32,283 bases of DNA from a virus. How positions within the stretch are numbered: the stretch's first letter is position 1; every line of letters starts with the position of its first letter. The stretch covers positions 1 to 32,283 of the IMG/VR virus record IMGVR_UViG_3300021197_001761; one strand, 5' to 3'. The notes under the pieces were generated by a model that saw only the letters and a list, made by a program, of their open reading frames with translations, made no database searches and had not been told where the DNA came from. The position numbers and the translations under genes were made by a program. Below are positions 15,014 through 23,153 of this stretch, piece by piece.

Positions 15014-16491
15014 CGCTGTTTACTCTGCGATTTAGCGGCATCTTTTACTAGTTGGTCTATCCAGCTTACTAGGTCTGGTTGCCATTTTTTAAGCTCTTTG
15101 CGAGCCAGTGCCCAGGCAGTAAATGCCTCGGCAAATTCTTCGTATTTGTTGGCGGCTCCGTAATAGGTTACGGGTAAGGCGTTTTTTAAAAATGCCGGTG
15201 CGCCTGCGTAGTAATGCACTTGATGGCCTAGTTCGTGTAGCCAAGTGGCAACCACTGCATGTGCTTCGTTTTTATCTAGTGCGTTAAGTGTATCTGATAT
15301 TGTGTGATCGCGTTTTAAGGTTTGCCCATTGTGCTTAAAGCTGTACTTACCTGCGTTGTTAGCGGCGAGCCTTACGGTAAGCGCTGCGGTGTCTTGTACG
15401 GCTTGCATGTCTACTTTGGCTAGGTTTTGGCTGGCTTTTACTTTTACAACTACGTGCTCAAACCCCACTGAGGTAAACCCGCCTACCCGTTTAGGGCTTC
15501 GGGTTGCATATTGCATACGGGCGTAAAAGTCATCTACGCCTAAGTACTCGCCTACGTCACTGCGTATGGCTGCGTTTGCTTTAGAACCTGCGCTCATTTC
15601 ATTACTTTTTACAAACAGGGTTTTAGTTTGCTTGGCGGTTAAAAAGCTGTTTAACCCGCTAAGAACTTCGCTATCGAGCTTGGCTAGCAATGGGTCGAGC
15701 TTTAGTGCTGTGACGTTTTTAGCGGTGCTGTAAGCCGATGGCACAATGCGGCTTGCTTGGTAGTCTGCTACGCGCTTTGTAAGCGGTGCTTTGTCGGCCA
15801 CTTGCTTTTTAGCCTGGCTTGTTAGCTGGGCGGTATTTTTTGGGGTGTAGTCAAAGCCCGGATCAATACCACGGGGTAGCTCAAACTCTTCGCCTGTTTT
15901 TTTGTTTGTCCAGGTGTAGTTACCCTCATCTGGCGCAGTGCCTACGGTTAGGCCACGGCGTTTAAGCTCACGTTCGCTTAGGCTAAACTTTTTACATTTA
16001 CAGCCCCAGCCGTTTTGTGGGCTGTGGGTATCCCACCATGGATGATCAACCGGTAACACTAGGTTATTCCATTTTAAGTGCAGTACGCGCGGGGTTTCAC
16101 TATCGCCGTGTTTGTATAGTGCATAAGGGCGACTTGCTTTAAGCGCTTGTATTTGCCCCTCGCGCCCTGCGTTATAGGCTTGGCGTATATTGGTTTCGTA
16201 TATTAACTGGCTGCGCCATGCAGGCTGGCCGTTATGCTCCCAGCCGTAACGCGATTTGATGTTATTAAATTCGTTTTGAAACCAGCCCAGGCTTTTACCC
16301 TCGCTTATGGCTTTGTCTACTGAGGTGTAAAAGTCGTTAAGCATGTCGGCTTTGGTTACACCTGCCACCATAAATGCGCGGTTATTGGCGTTTTGCCATA
16401 CATCATCCCAGCTGGTGCTGGGTGTGTTTAGCTTTTGCCTAAAAAAGCGTATGGCATCATCAAACGGTAATGAGCCGTATCTAACAGCCAT
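15010..16491 (-). CDS. F: Minor head protein (Mu gpF family) with a C-terminal HExxH metallopeptidase-like domain
   Basis: A 493-aa protein. Residues 1-~220 form the Mu F-like head morphogenesis domain: the RQAYNAGREGQ block near 103-113 and the C-terminal HSPQNGWGCKCKKFSL (~156-171) are typical. After a linker (~220-260), residues ~265-493 form a separate domain with H419-E420-L421-G422-H423 and a downstream EEFAEAF (451-457), the arrangement of a zinc-binding gluzincin with a third Glu ligand. Mu F itself (431 aa) lacks this; phage head proteins with fused effector or peptidase domains are known. The domain could act in maturation, on the cell envelope, or after injection. Domain identity is inferred from the motif. 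Confidence 0.9.
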   Translation of the reverse strand: MAVRYGSLPFDDAIRFFRQKLNTPSTSWDDVWQNANNRAFMVAGVTKADMLNDFYTSVDKAISEGKSLGWFQNEFNNIKSRYGWEHNGQPAWRSQLIYETNIRQAYNAGREGQIQALKASRPYALYKHGDSETPRVLHLKWNNLVLPVDHPWWDTHSPQNGWGCKCKKFSLSERELKRRGLTVGTAPDEGNYTWTNKKTGEEFELPRGIDPGFDYTPKNTAQLTSQAKKQVADKAPLTKRVADYQASRIVPSAYSTAKNVTALKLDPLLAKLDSEVLSGLNSFLTAKQTKTLFVKSNEMSAGSKANAAIRSDVGEYLGVDDFYARMQYATRSPKRVGGFTSVGFEHVVVKVKASQNLAKVDMQAVQDTAALTVRLAANNAGKYSFKHNGQTLKRDHTISDTLNALDKNEAHAVVATWLHELGHQVHYYAGAPAFLKNALPVTYYGAANKYEEFAEAFTAWALARKELKKWQPDLVSWIDQLVKDAAKSQSKQR

Positions 16492-18057
16492 TTAACGCCC
16501 CTCATCCACTTCTAGTGCGCCTAGTAATTCGCTGGCTGCCATGGCCTTTGCCATTAGCTCGCTAAAGCCCTCTGTGCTTATTTGTGGCTCTAGTTCTAGT
16601 ATGCCGTCGCGTATTTCTTCTAGGCTGCTGGCGTTTTTAACCAACTCGGTTACGGCATCGCTCATACTGTTTAAGTGAGTTTGTGCTTGTGCGGCCAGCT
16701 GCTCAGCTACTAGGTCGGCGTTATCTTTTTGCGGTGTATTTTTAAGTGCAGCAAACCCCTTAAGTGCGGCGCTTGGCTCTGTTGGTGCAGTTATTGGGGC
16801 AAGGCTTAAAATAGCCTCGCCCTTTTCTGGGAGTGGTATTTGGGTTTTTTCACTTACCCAGCTAACCGGTACTGGGTAGTTGGCTTCGGTGAGTATTTTA
16901 AGCGCGGGTGCGAGTACGGCTATGTCGTCGGCTTCGCTGGTGTCGAATTTAAAGCGTGGGATACGGCGTGCGCCTGAGTAGCTTTTAGAGTTAAGCGCGT
17001 GCATTGGGTAAATAATATCGCGCGTGATGGTGTTGGCTACTTGTTTTAAATCGCTCTCAGTTATGTCGTCTAGCACGTCCATATGAATGCTGCCTAGGGC
17101 GTTTGTGCTGGTTTTGCCATCGGCTTGGCTGGTGAGCGTTGCCCCTAATACGGCTTTGCTTTGGGTGGTTTCACACCACTTGATCATGGCTTCAAATGGG
17201 TCGGCTTGGCCGTTGGCTGCATTTTGAAAGTCGATTTCCATACCTTTAGGGATAATCCCGCCTGCGTTATGGCCGATGCTAAGCACGGCACGTAACAGGG
17301 TGGCTTTTTCGTCTTCGCTGGCACCATTAGGGTATTTACCCAGGCGTAGCGGTAGGCCGTAAATTTCTAAAAATTCGGCTAGGTCGCGTATTGAATAGTT
17401 TTTAAATAAGTACGGCCATGCCACGGTTGAGGTTAAACCGGTGCGGTGTATATAACCTGACTTACTACGGTGGACATGGGCACACCAACCAAATGGGTTT
17501 AGTGCTTGGCCTGTGTAGCTATTGTCGCGCAGCATAAGCTGATTGCGGTTATCTGGGTGGGTTTGAAATAGGTTTTGGTCGCGAAATTCGTAACCAGTAA
17601 TAATATGCTCGCCGTTATCAAACGCCCAGTTAAGCTCATTACATGAAAACGATTTTAGTATTGCGTCGCTGCAATCAAATAGTAGGTCGTCTAGCCAGGT
17701 GGCATCTTCTAGTATTTCTTGAATTGCGGCGGCGTCTTTTTCTTCTTGCTCTGTTGCGTTGCGCGGCGGCTGTACTGACCAATCGTACTTAAGCCAGCCT
17801 CTGCGACGTTTGGTAAGTTCGCTAAATAGGTGGCCGTCTTTGTCTTCCATGTCTTTTGCTAGGTCGGCCATGGCCGATAAGTTACCTGCATCGGCATCTT
17901 TTAATAGTTGCGACAACTTAGCAGGGGTAAGCGCTTCGCTTGGGTGCTCAGCAAATTGGCGCATTAGCATGCCAATGCGGCTATCTTGCTGGGTTTGGGC
18001 TTGCTTAAAGTCGGTTGAATTTAGCGGGTTGCCGTGAATGTCTACTATTTGGTTCAT
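16492..18057 (-). CDS. Portal protein (DUF935, Mu gp29-like)
   Basis: A 521-aa protein. The dodecameric portal sits at one capsid vertex and conducts DNA. Family blocks are visible near 28-90 (IGMLMRQFAEHP, later MEDKDGHLFSELTKRRRGW), at ~150-165 (ELNWAFDNGEHIITGYEFRD) and at ~245-280. The start ATG 18057 overlaps the stop of a 51-aa gene as ATGA. It stands between the terminase and gpF genes as in Mu. Confidence 0.93.
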   Translation of the reverse strand: MNQIVDIHGNPLNSTDFKQAQTQQDSRIGMLMRQFAEHPSEALTPAKLSQLLKDADAGNLSAMADLAKDMEDKDGHLFSELTKRRRGWLKYDWSVQPPRNATEQEEKDAAAIQEILEDATWLDDLLFDCSDAILKSFSCNELNWAFDNGEHIITGYEFRDQNLFQTHPDNRNQLMLRDNSYTGQALNPFGWCAHVHRSKSGYIHRTGLTSTVAWPYLFKNYSIRDLAEFLEIYGLPLRLGKYPNGASEDEKATLLRAVLSIGHNAGGIIPKGMEIDFQNAANGQADPFEAMIKWCETTQSKAVLGATLTSQADGKTSTNALGSIHMDVLDDITESDLKQVANTITRDIIYPMHALNSKSYSGARRIPRFKFDTSEADDIAVLAPALKILTEANYPVPVSWVSEKTQIPLPEKGEAILSLAPITAPTEPSAALKGFAALKNTPQKDNADLVAEQLAAQAQTHLNSMSDAVTELVKNASSLEEIRDGILELEPQISTEGFSELMAKAMAASELLGALEVDEGR

Positions 18058-18209
18058 GCGGTTACTCTTATGATGGGCTTAACGCTTAGCACGTATACGT
18101 CTAGCGTTTTAGTGTGTTGGTGGGCCTTGGCTAAATTGGCGGCGGTTATATCAAGCTGCTCTGTTTTGGCTGTAAACAGTGCTTGGTAAACGATTCTAAA
18201 ACGTGGCAT
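18054..18209 (-). CDS. Small 51-aa protein between terminase and portal genes
   Basis: ATG 18209 overlaps the terminase stop (TAATG) and the TGA overlaps the portal start (ATGA), so the frame fills the gap exactly. The product begins MPRFRIVYQALFTAKTEQ and ends IIRVTA; it is basic with a short central helix and a beta-type end. Perfect coupling on both sides and codon use like its neighbours argue that it is a real gene. No family recognised. Confidence 0.7.
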   Translation of the reverse strand: MPRFRIVYQALFTAKTEQLDITAANLAKAHQHTKTLDVYVLSVKPIIRVTA

Positions 18210-19813
18210 TACCAGGCTGCCTTACGATCACTTGCTAGGTCGTCGCTGTGGTCGGGGCGTAAGCTGTTAGCGGCTTGCTGGGCTTTGCTTGGCAGTGGTG
18301 TGTATTCTATGGCGCTGCCGTCCATTTCGGCTGCCCGTATTAGCATGGCTATTGATACGGCGCTATCGCCGTGGCGTTTGTTACCATCGGTGCCGGTGTT
18401 TTTACCTTTATCTACCTGTGCAATACCTTTTTTAAGTTTAATTTGACCTAGGTCGTCTAGTACGTCTTGGTCTTTTGGTAGCGTGATGTTGTTAGTTTCA
18501 AAGTAGTCTTTTAGTTTTGGCATCCACTCGCGATACCAGGCTTGTGATAAATGCACGCTATCTACCAGCTCAGTGCCGTATTTAAGGCTTGCAGCTTCGG
18601 CTAAGAAACCACCGTTACCTGTGGCGTCAAACGCTAGGCCGCGTAGTTTTGGTATGCGGTCACAAATATAGAACATGATTTGCTTTTGCTGCTCGTAGGT
18701 TACGTTGCGCAGCTCTACCATAAAGGGCACGGTTAGGCTGGTGTCTTGGTTTATTTCACCAATACTGAATACGGTTAAATCGCCTTTGCGGGCAAAATCC
18801 TCACCAAAGGCATGGGTTAGATCAGGATTTAACCCACTGAGTAAATCATCTATATTTTGTTCAAGCCATGTGGCTACGTCTTTTACGCGCTGGTCTTCTG
18901 TCCAGCTTTCAAAGTCGGTGGGGGCTTCGTAGCGTATTACTTTGCAGTCGTCGCTTAGAGCACGTTCGCGCAGGCGGCGGCTCAGGTATTGCCCTGCGCC
19001 TTGGCTTGGTACGCAGTATAGCTCTTCGTTTGCGGCATCGGCAGTGGGGTAAAAATCAACTTGATTAGCTAGCCACTCGTCTTCTTTGGCTTGCGTCCAA
19101 GTTTGCCCACTTACCAAACAAATACGCTTGTAAAGCCCATGTTTTAGCGCTTTATCAATAGGAATATGATGCACGGAATACTTTTTAGTGCCGCGCCTTG
19201 CTTGGGTAATTAGGGTGTTAAATAGGTTATCTACGCCATTATGGGTTGAAATAATACGTACTCGACCGCCCCACATGGTTAAGGCCATAGCGGCTTTTAG
19301 TACTTCGTCTAGCTTGTCGTGGAATGCGGCTTCGTCTATTACTACGTTGCCTTGACGGCCACGCAAGTTACGTGGATTAGAGCTGAGCGCGACAATTTTT
19401 TTACCGGTATTTGGGAATTTAATTTCAAAGGTGTTGATTGATCGCTTTGTGCCGTCTGGGTCTTTTTCTTCAAATATGCCCTCTTCCACTTCGCCCATTA
19501 CCATGTTGAGCTTTTGCGCCCAAAATGCACAGGCGTCTATAAACTCCTTAGCCATTTCTTTGTCTGAGCCAAGGTAATAGGTGTTCTGGCCGTTGGCGGT
19601 TGCTGCTGCGCTTAGTACGTCGTCTAGTGCTTCGGCAAAGGTTAACCCAGTACGGCGTGACTTTTCGGCAATTTTTACTATTGCTTTGTCTTCCATCCAT
19701 GCTTTTTGATAGCCAAAAAGTATGTCGGTGCCCATGGCAACCGCTAACGAACCTGACACTTTGCTAAGCGGTAGCTCGTTGGTTTGGGTAACGCTTTGCG
19801 CGGCGCTAGTCAT
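18209..19813 (-). CDS. Terminase large subunit (Mu gp28-like)
   Basis: A 534-aa DNA-packaging motor. The ATPase part has a deviant Walker A (KSRRTGLT, 51-58), Walker B VVIDE (157-161) and the coupling motif STHN (189-192). The C-terminal RNase H-like nuclease has acidic residues in GEDFARKGD, AFDATGNG and RHGDSAV. It would cut host DNA at a headful length beyond the prophage end. ATG 19813 overlaps the small terminase gene by 8 bases. Confidence 0.95.
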   Translation of the reverse strand: MTSAAQSVTQTNELPLSKVSGSLAVAMGTDILFGYQKAWMEDKAIVKIAEKSRRTGLTFAEALDDVLSAAATANGQNTYYLGSDKEMAKEFIDACAFWAQKLNMVMGEVEEGIFEEKDPDGTKRSINTFEIKFPNTGKKIVALSSNPRNLRGRQGNVVIDEAAFHDKLDEVLKAAMALTMWGGRVRIISTHNGVDNLFNTLITQARRGTKKYSVHHIPIDKALKHGLYKRICLVSGQTWTQAKEDEWLANQVDFYPTADAANEELYCVPSQGAGQYLSRRLRERALSDDCKVIRYEAPTDFESWTEDQRVKDVATWLEQNIDDLLSGLNPDLTHAFGEDFARKGDLTVFSIGEINQDTSLTVPFMVELRNVTYEQQKQIMFYICDRIPKLRGLAFDATGNGGFLAEAASLKYGTELVDSVHLSQAWYREWMPKLKDYFETNNITLPKDQDVLDDLGQIKLKKGIAQVDKGKNTGTDGNKRHGDSAVSIAMLIRAAEMDGSAIEYTPLPSKAQQAANSLRPDHSDDLASDRKAAW

Positions 19814-20402
19814 GCTTTAGCCCTAATATGTCGCGTTTGAAAAATGCCAGCATGTCGTCTGCGGTTTGCGGTAAGTTTTCGTTTTTAACCTTTTGGTCTA
19901 GGTCTTTAGCGAGCTTTTGCGCGTAGGCTTTTTCGATTTCTTGCTGGCGTTTGTGTGCGGCCATGGCGGTTTTCTCTAGGCGCTGGGCTGCTAGCATGGC
20001 ATCTTTTATGGTGTCGATGTCTACTGCTGCGTCTTCGTCGGGGTTCATCATTTGTTGCTGCATAGCACGAAACAACTGAGAACGGCCCATTTCTAAAATT
20101 AGCTTGGTGGTATCGCCTGTGGGCTTTTCGCCAAGCTCTGCGGTAAGTGCTTTAGTTGACTCGCGCAGGTCGCGTAGCTTTTGGCCTATGGCTTCGGTTT
20201 TTTGTGCGTGGCGGCTTAGGCCACTGCGGCTAATGGTTGCGCCCTCGTCTAAGCCTGACTCAATAATAAGGCTGTTAACTGCGTCGAGTATTTCGCCCTG
20301 GCTAAAGCGTTTGTCGCGTAGCATTGAGTCGAGCTGCTTTTTAATGTCTTCGGGCAGTAAATCAACTTTGCTGGGTTGGCCTCTGCGGATTGATTCGCTC
20401 AT
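19806..20402 (-). CDS. Terminase small subunit (DUF3486, Mu gp27-like)
   Basis: A 198-aa, highly charged helical protein. The N terminus (RRGQPSKVDLLPEDIKKQLD) and the block SRSGLSRHAQK (~61-71) are those of the DUF3486 family, a DNA-recognition partner of the large terminase. GAGGTTAAC precedes ATG 20402. Position before the large terminase gene supports the call. Confidence 0.9.
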   Translation of the reverse strand: MSESIRRGQPSKVDLLPEDIKKQLDSMLRDKRFSQGEILDAVNSLIIESGLDEGATISRSGLSRHAQKTEAIGQKLRDLRESTKALTAELGEKPTGDTTKLILEMGRSQLFRAMQQQMMNPDEDAAVDIDTIKDAMLAAQRLEKTAMAAHKRQQEIEKAYAQKLAKDLDQKVKNENLPQTADDMLAFFKRDILGLKHD

Positions 20403-20404
20403 AG

Positions 20405-20704
20405 TTAACCTCGTGGCCCTGGGCGTTTAATGCCAGGCACTACACTAATGCCCTCGGCTACGTCGATGCCTGATTGCGTAATACGGGCTACCCATGTGTT
20501 TTCTGTGAGTTTATCAAGTGTTATATAGCCGTTTTGCTCTAACCAATTGAGTAAGGTTTTAAGCTGATCACGACTGCAACCCAGTGCATAGCGTTGTAAT
20601 ACATCGGCTAGCATGCTGGTGTTAGCGCCAAAATCGGCGGATTCTTTTAGCGTTATTAGTATGCTAATTCGTTGGTGCTCGGCTTGAACTTGTAACATTG
20701 CCAT
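20405..20704 (-). CDS. Winged-helix phage protein (Mu gp26/VpaChn25_0724-like)
   Basis: A 99-aa protein with helices at ~10-45 and a helix-turn-helix at ~30-60 (VLQRYALGCSRDQLKTLLNW) followed by a wing (GYITLDKLTENTWVARIT). A conserved-looking tail GISVVPGIKRPGPRG closes the protein, as in the VpaChn25_0724 family found next to terminase genes of Mu-like phages. Probably DNA-binding in packaging or late control; exact role unknown. Confidence 0.8.
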   Translation of the reverse strand: MAMLQVQAEHQRISILITLKESADFGANTSMLADVLQRYALGCSRDQLKTLLNWLEQNGYITLDKLTENTWVARITQSGIDVAEGISVVPGIKRPGPRG

Positions 20705-20740
20705 GGTGGTTTTTCCTGAATTAAATTTGGGTTAGCCTGC

Positions 20741-21055
20741 TTAGCTGTCGTTGCTGCGCGTGCCTCTGAGTTCGTTTTCCATGAGTAGGTCGGTTAAGCG
20801 TTTTAGGTCTTTTAGCTGTGGGTTAAGGCCGTCTATTTTTACGCTTACTTCTAATAGGCGTTTATCTAGGTCGTGTATGTCGTCGGCGTTGGGTAGGTCT
20901 TCTACTGTTTTTTCTACGGCACTTAAACGGCTCTCTAACACCTCATGCACTTTTTTAGTAACAAAGGTACTGCGCAACCATGCCAGTGCGCTTGCCCCAA
21001 TAATGGCAATACCTACGGTTAAAAATGCTTTCCACCATTCCAATATAAAATCCAT
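20741..21055 (-). CDS. DUF2730 membrane-anchored coiled-coil protein (Mu gp25-like)
   Basis: A 104-aa protein starting at ATG 21055, just after the stop of the zinc-finger gene; an in-frame extension upstream to 21136 runs through that gene and is unlikely. Residues ~8-28 (AFLTVGIAIIGASALAWL) are a transmembrane helix; the rest is coiled coil with repeated EVLESRLSAVEKTVEDLP-type heptads and a basic/acidic C terminus. Family DUF2730 occurs in this place in Mu-like phages next to lysis genes. Possible roles are lysis control or membrane attachment. Confidence 0.82.
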   Translation of the reverse strand: MDFILEWWKAFLTVGIAIIGASALAWLRSTFVTKKVHEVLESRLSAVEKTVEDLPNADDIHDLDKRLLEVSVKIDGLNPQLKDLKRLTDLLMENELRGTRSNDS

Positions 21056-21056
21056 G

Positions 21057-21278
21057 CTAGCGCCTATAGTGCTGTTGTTGTATTTCAATAAGTGATTGGC
21101 AATCAACACAGGTGCTACAGTTTTTAACCGCGTCACGGCGTTGCTTGGGTATGGTTATGCCGCACTCTTGGCAGTGCATAAACGCTGCACCGGGCTTATT
21201 GGCTTGTTCGCGCTGAATTGATAGCGCGGCATCGAGTAGGTGTTGCTCTATTTTTTGCGCGTCGTCTAATTTGCTCAC
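21057..21278 (-). CDS. TraR/DksA-type C4 zinc-finger protein
   Basis: A 73-aa protein with GTG start, overlapping the holin stop as GTGA, and an AAGGAAAC ribosome binding site. C-terminal residues hold two CxxC pairs (HCQECGITIPKQRR and CSTCVDCQ), the C4 finger of the TraR/DksA family, which binds RNA polymerase through its secondary channel. Residues 1-30 form the helical tip with DDAQKIE. Such small TraR-like proteins are common in lysis modules of Mu-like phages and may adjust host transcription late in infection. Confidence 0.9.
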   Translation of the reverse strand: MSKLDDAQKIEQHLLDAALSIQREQANKPGAAFMHCQECGITIPKQRRDAVKNCSTCVDCQSLIEIQQQHYRR

Positions 21279-21721
21279 TGCGGTTTCCTTACTTTTTCAA
21301 TTACGTTTTTAATGCTTTGCTTAACGCTTGGCGCGGCTTTTTCAACTGAGCGGCCAATAACATAGCCACCTATACCTAGCTGTAATAGTTCCCATGCTTG
21401 CGCTGATAAACGAAAAGCCAGCACACCAAATGAATCAAGGCAGATCAACACTAAGAACGTAAGCATGGTGATTGGCCGCCAATTACGCTGCAGGGCGCTT
21501 TCGCCTTTGGCCTCGGCGGTAATTATTTGCGATTGCGCCTCTAGTACTTTGCCTTGTAGCTCTACAATTTTGCCCTCAAGCTCTAACACTTGGCTTTGAG
21601 CTGCGTTTTCAATGCGCTTGAGTTCGTTGGTAATGGTTTGGCGCTCTTCGTCGCTGGTAAAGAGATCATCAATTAAATTGGTGATTGGCTCGACCACGTT
21701 AAACCAGTTTTTAATTGCCAT
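21275..21721 (-). CDS. Holin, 3TM/GTA type
   Basis: A 148-aa membrane protein that would open the inner membrane and release the endolysin. ATG 21721 has GGAG 8 bases upstream; the GTG at 21754 extends into the upstream gene and is less likely. Residues ~30-80 are a coiled coil; residues ~82-125 contain NWRPITMLTFLVLICLDSF and LLQLGIGGYVIGRSVEKAAP, the membrane part and conserved ending of this holin family. Placed next to the endolysin gene. Confidence 0.87.
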   Translation of the reverse strand: MAIKNWFNVVEPITNLIDDLFTSDEERQTITNELKRIENAAQSQVLELEGKIVELQGKVLEAQSQIITAEAKGESALQRNWRPITMLTFLVLICLDSFGVLAFRLSAQAWELLQLGIGGYVIGRSVEKAAPSVKQSIKNVIEKVRKPQ

Positions 21722-21974
21722 TGGATTCTCCAAAGCGTTTTTTAAGGGCTTCACGGGCGTTTTTGTAGCTTTGCTGGCCCTCTACCCGCAGCTGTATGTC
21801 GATGGCTCTTACTGATTGCCAGCCTTTATTAAAGTGGCTTTGCATGGTGCCGCAGTGGCTGTGCATTGGTATTTTGCGCGGATCGAATGGCATATTGTGC
21901 ATGCGGGCATCAACTTCTAATTCCATGCGTTTCTCGCGGCCTTTTTGATAGGACCAATCCCAATTTTTACCCAT
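21711..21974 (-). CDS. Lysis-module protein of unknown function
   Basis: An 87-aa basic protein lying between endolysin and holin. Its ATG overlaps the endolysin stop (TAATG) and its stop overlaps the holin start by 11 bases. No signal peptide, membrane segment or lipobox is present, so it is not an evident spanin. The motif PMHSHCGTMQSHFNKGW (residues ~36-52) with His and Cys residues and the C-terminal helix REALKKRFG are notable. It may be a cytoplasmic control protein. Confidence 0.66.
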   Translation of the reverse strand: MGKNWDWSYQKGREKRMELEVDARMHNMPFDPRKIPMHSHCGTMQSHFNKGWQSVRAIDIQLRVEGQQSYKNAREALKKRFGESNGN

Positions 21975-22573
21975 TAGGCCACCTCACTTAGCTGGTTTAC
22001 TGCAAATTCGGTTACGTGGGCTAGGCGGTTATACCAGCCCTCTAGGTTTGGTTTTTGGCTTGAGTCGTTTGCACAAATGCGGGCGTACTTTCGGCCACGG
22101 TTTACGCTGAGCAATACGGTTAAGCTAAGGGCTGGACGCTGCAGGATAGCGGCTAGGGTTTTTGGCCCCATGCGACCATCGGGCTTTGAGTTAACTAATC
22201 GCTGGGTTAATTGGGTCATGGCGGGTGCGCCGTGCTGTACTGCGCCATCTAGCAGCATAAAGTCAACCCCTGCGGGGGTTTGCTCGCAGTGCATGGCGCG
22301 CCAATAATCACGGTGATACAGGCTTATTGCTTTAGCAAGCGTTAGTTTTTCAATATCTACCGCTGGGTAAGCGCGCTGGCTTATACCGTATTTGGTAAGG
22401 CCGCCACGGTCTGATGCCACGTTATTTAACCCACCATCGCTGCGCAAGCCACCCTCTAAATAGAGGATTGGTAATATGCACTGAGCAAATTTAAGCGAGT
22501 ACGGGGCAAGCGCGTTTTGCACTTCGGGTACTTGTTTAAAGTAATTTAAGTTTAGTGGGTTGAATACGAACAT
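21974..22573 (-). CDS. Endolysin, glycosyl hydrolase 108/N-acetylmuramidase type
   Basis: A 199-aa peptidoglycan-cleaving enzyme. The EGG motif (E40-G41-G42, in LYLEGGLRSDGG) supplies the catalytic Glu, followed by SDRGGLTKYGIS (~59-70), the family signature. A C-terminal peptidoglycan-binding part contains DGRMGPKTLAAI (~135-146). ATG 22573 is chosen over an in-frame start at 22705 because it begins the conserved protein and has AAGG 9 bases upstream; the extra 44 residues are not family-like. The start overlaps a 9-bp inverted repeat. No signal peptide, so export needs the holin. Confidence 0.92.
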   Translation of the reverse strand: MFVFNPLNLNYFKQVPEVQNALAPYSLKFAQCILPILYLEGGLRSDGGLNNVASDRGGLTKYGISQRAYPAVDIEKLTLAKAISLYHRDYWRAMHCEQTPAGVDFMLLDGAVQHGAPAMTQLTQRLVNSKPDGRMGPKTLAAILQRPALSLTVLLSVNRGRKYARICANDSSQKPNLEGWYNRLAHVTEFAVNQLSEVA

Positions 22574-22600
22574 ACCGAAAAGCCTTGTTGTTTTTCGGTA
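22573..22600 (-). repeat. Perfect 9-bp inverted repeat enclosing the endolysin ribosome binding site
   Basis: TACCGAAAA and TTTTCGGTA are separated by 10 bases. In the mRNA the loop holds the AAGG ribosome binding site and the end of the 3' arm contributes the A of the ATG. The hairpin therefore could restrict endolysin translation. Compare the inverted repeat next to the protease start. Confidence 0.75.
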
Positions 22601-22623
22601 TTGTGAGGGGGTGTGCTTAGGTG

Positions 22624-22646
22624 TTGGCCGTGCGGGGTTTCGGGAA
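22624..22646 (-). promoter_or_regulatory. 23-bp late-promoter element, Plys-type copy
   Basis: This copy is 22/23 identical to the element at 14114-14136, differing only at the base 13 from its left end. The spacing to the following inverted repeat is 23 bp here and 22 bp there. It stands before the endolysin gene, the position of Plys in Mu. It is the probable target for the Mor/C-type activator. Confidence 0.65.
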
Positions 22647-22661
22647 AGTTTAGTTAAAAAG

Positions 22662-22690
22662 TAGACAACGGCAATAAAGTTTTTTATGGT
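22662..22690 (+). promoter_or_regulatory. Sigma70-type promoter for the secreted cargo protein
   Basis: TAGACA (22662-22667) and TATGGT (22685-22690) are separated by 17 bp, giving 5/6 and 4/6 matches to the consensus. They lie 50 bp before ATG 22740 on the plus strand. A promoter independent of phage control would allow expression in the lysogen. Confidence 0.6.
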
Positions 22691-22739
22691 ACTGCAACTT
22701 AGCAATTTTCGCTAGTTACTATTTAAAAGGACTTAATTT

Positions 22740-23153
22740 ATGAAATACCCCGCCCTTGTTTTTATTGCGTTGTTTTCACTTTCAAGCCATGCGGCTATTT
22801 ATAAATGTGTTATTGATGATGTGCCCACATTTAGCCAAACCCCTTGCGCACCGGATGCTAAAGAGCTGCATTTAAAAGTAACAAAAGCCCCGGATACACA
22901 AGCTGTAAGCAATGATATTTTGCAACAATGCACTGAGCTTGCAAAAAATAGCGGCTGGCGCGATCCCAATTCGTTTATGGTTGTGTCGCATGAAAAGCAA
23001 TGGCGCGATGATGCAAGCGGAGCGCGATTAGTGTTAGCCATGCGAGTGAATGCTAAAAATGGTTATGGTGGGTATGGTGATTCTAAGCCGTTTAATTGCT
23101 TTTTAAATCACAGTGGTACGGGTTTAAGTACTGTTCAACACTGGATTAACTAG
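22740..23153 (+). CDS. Secreted DUF4124-like protein, probable lysogenic cargo gene
   Basis: A 137-aa protein with an 18-residue signal peptide (cleavage likely after SHA) followed by AIYKCVIDDVPTFSQTPC, the short DUF4124-type N-terminal motif. Four Cys in the mature part (23, 36, 64, 120) could form two disulfides, fitting a periplasmic location. AAAGGA lies 8 bases before the ATG. The gene is on the opposite strand to all surrounding phage genes, has its own promoter and is closed by a terminator, the arrangement of a 'moron'. Function of DUF4124 proteins is unknown. Confidence 0.82.
   Translation: MKYPALVFIALFSLSSHAAIYKCVIDDVPTFSQTPCAPDAKELHLKVTKAPDTQAVSNDILQQCTELAKNSGWRDPNSFMVVSHEKQWRDDASGARLVLAMRVNAKNGYGGYGDSKPFNCFLNHSGTGLSTVQHWIN

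Noticed and set aside
22574-22705. 44-residue N-terminal extension of the endolysin frame
   Set aside because: The extension crosses the late element and hairpin, is not family-like and has no ribosome binding site; ATG 22573 is preferred.
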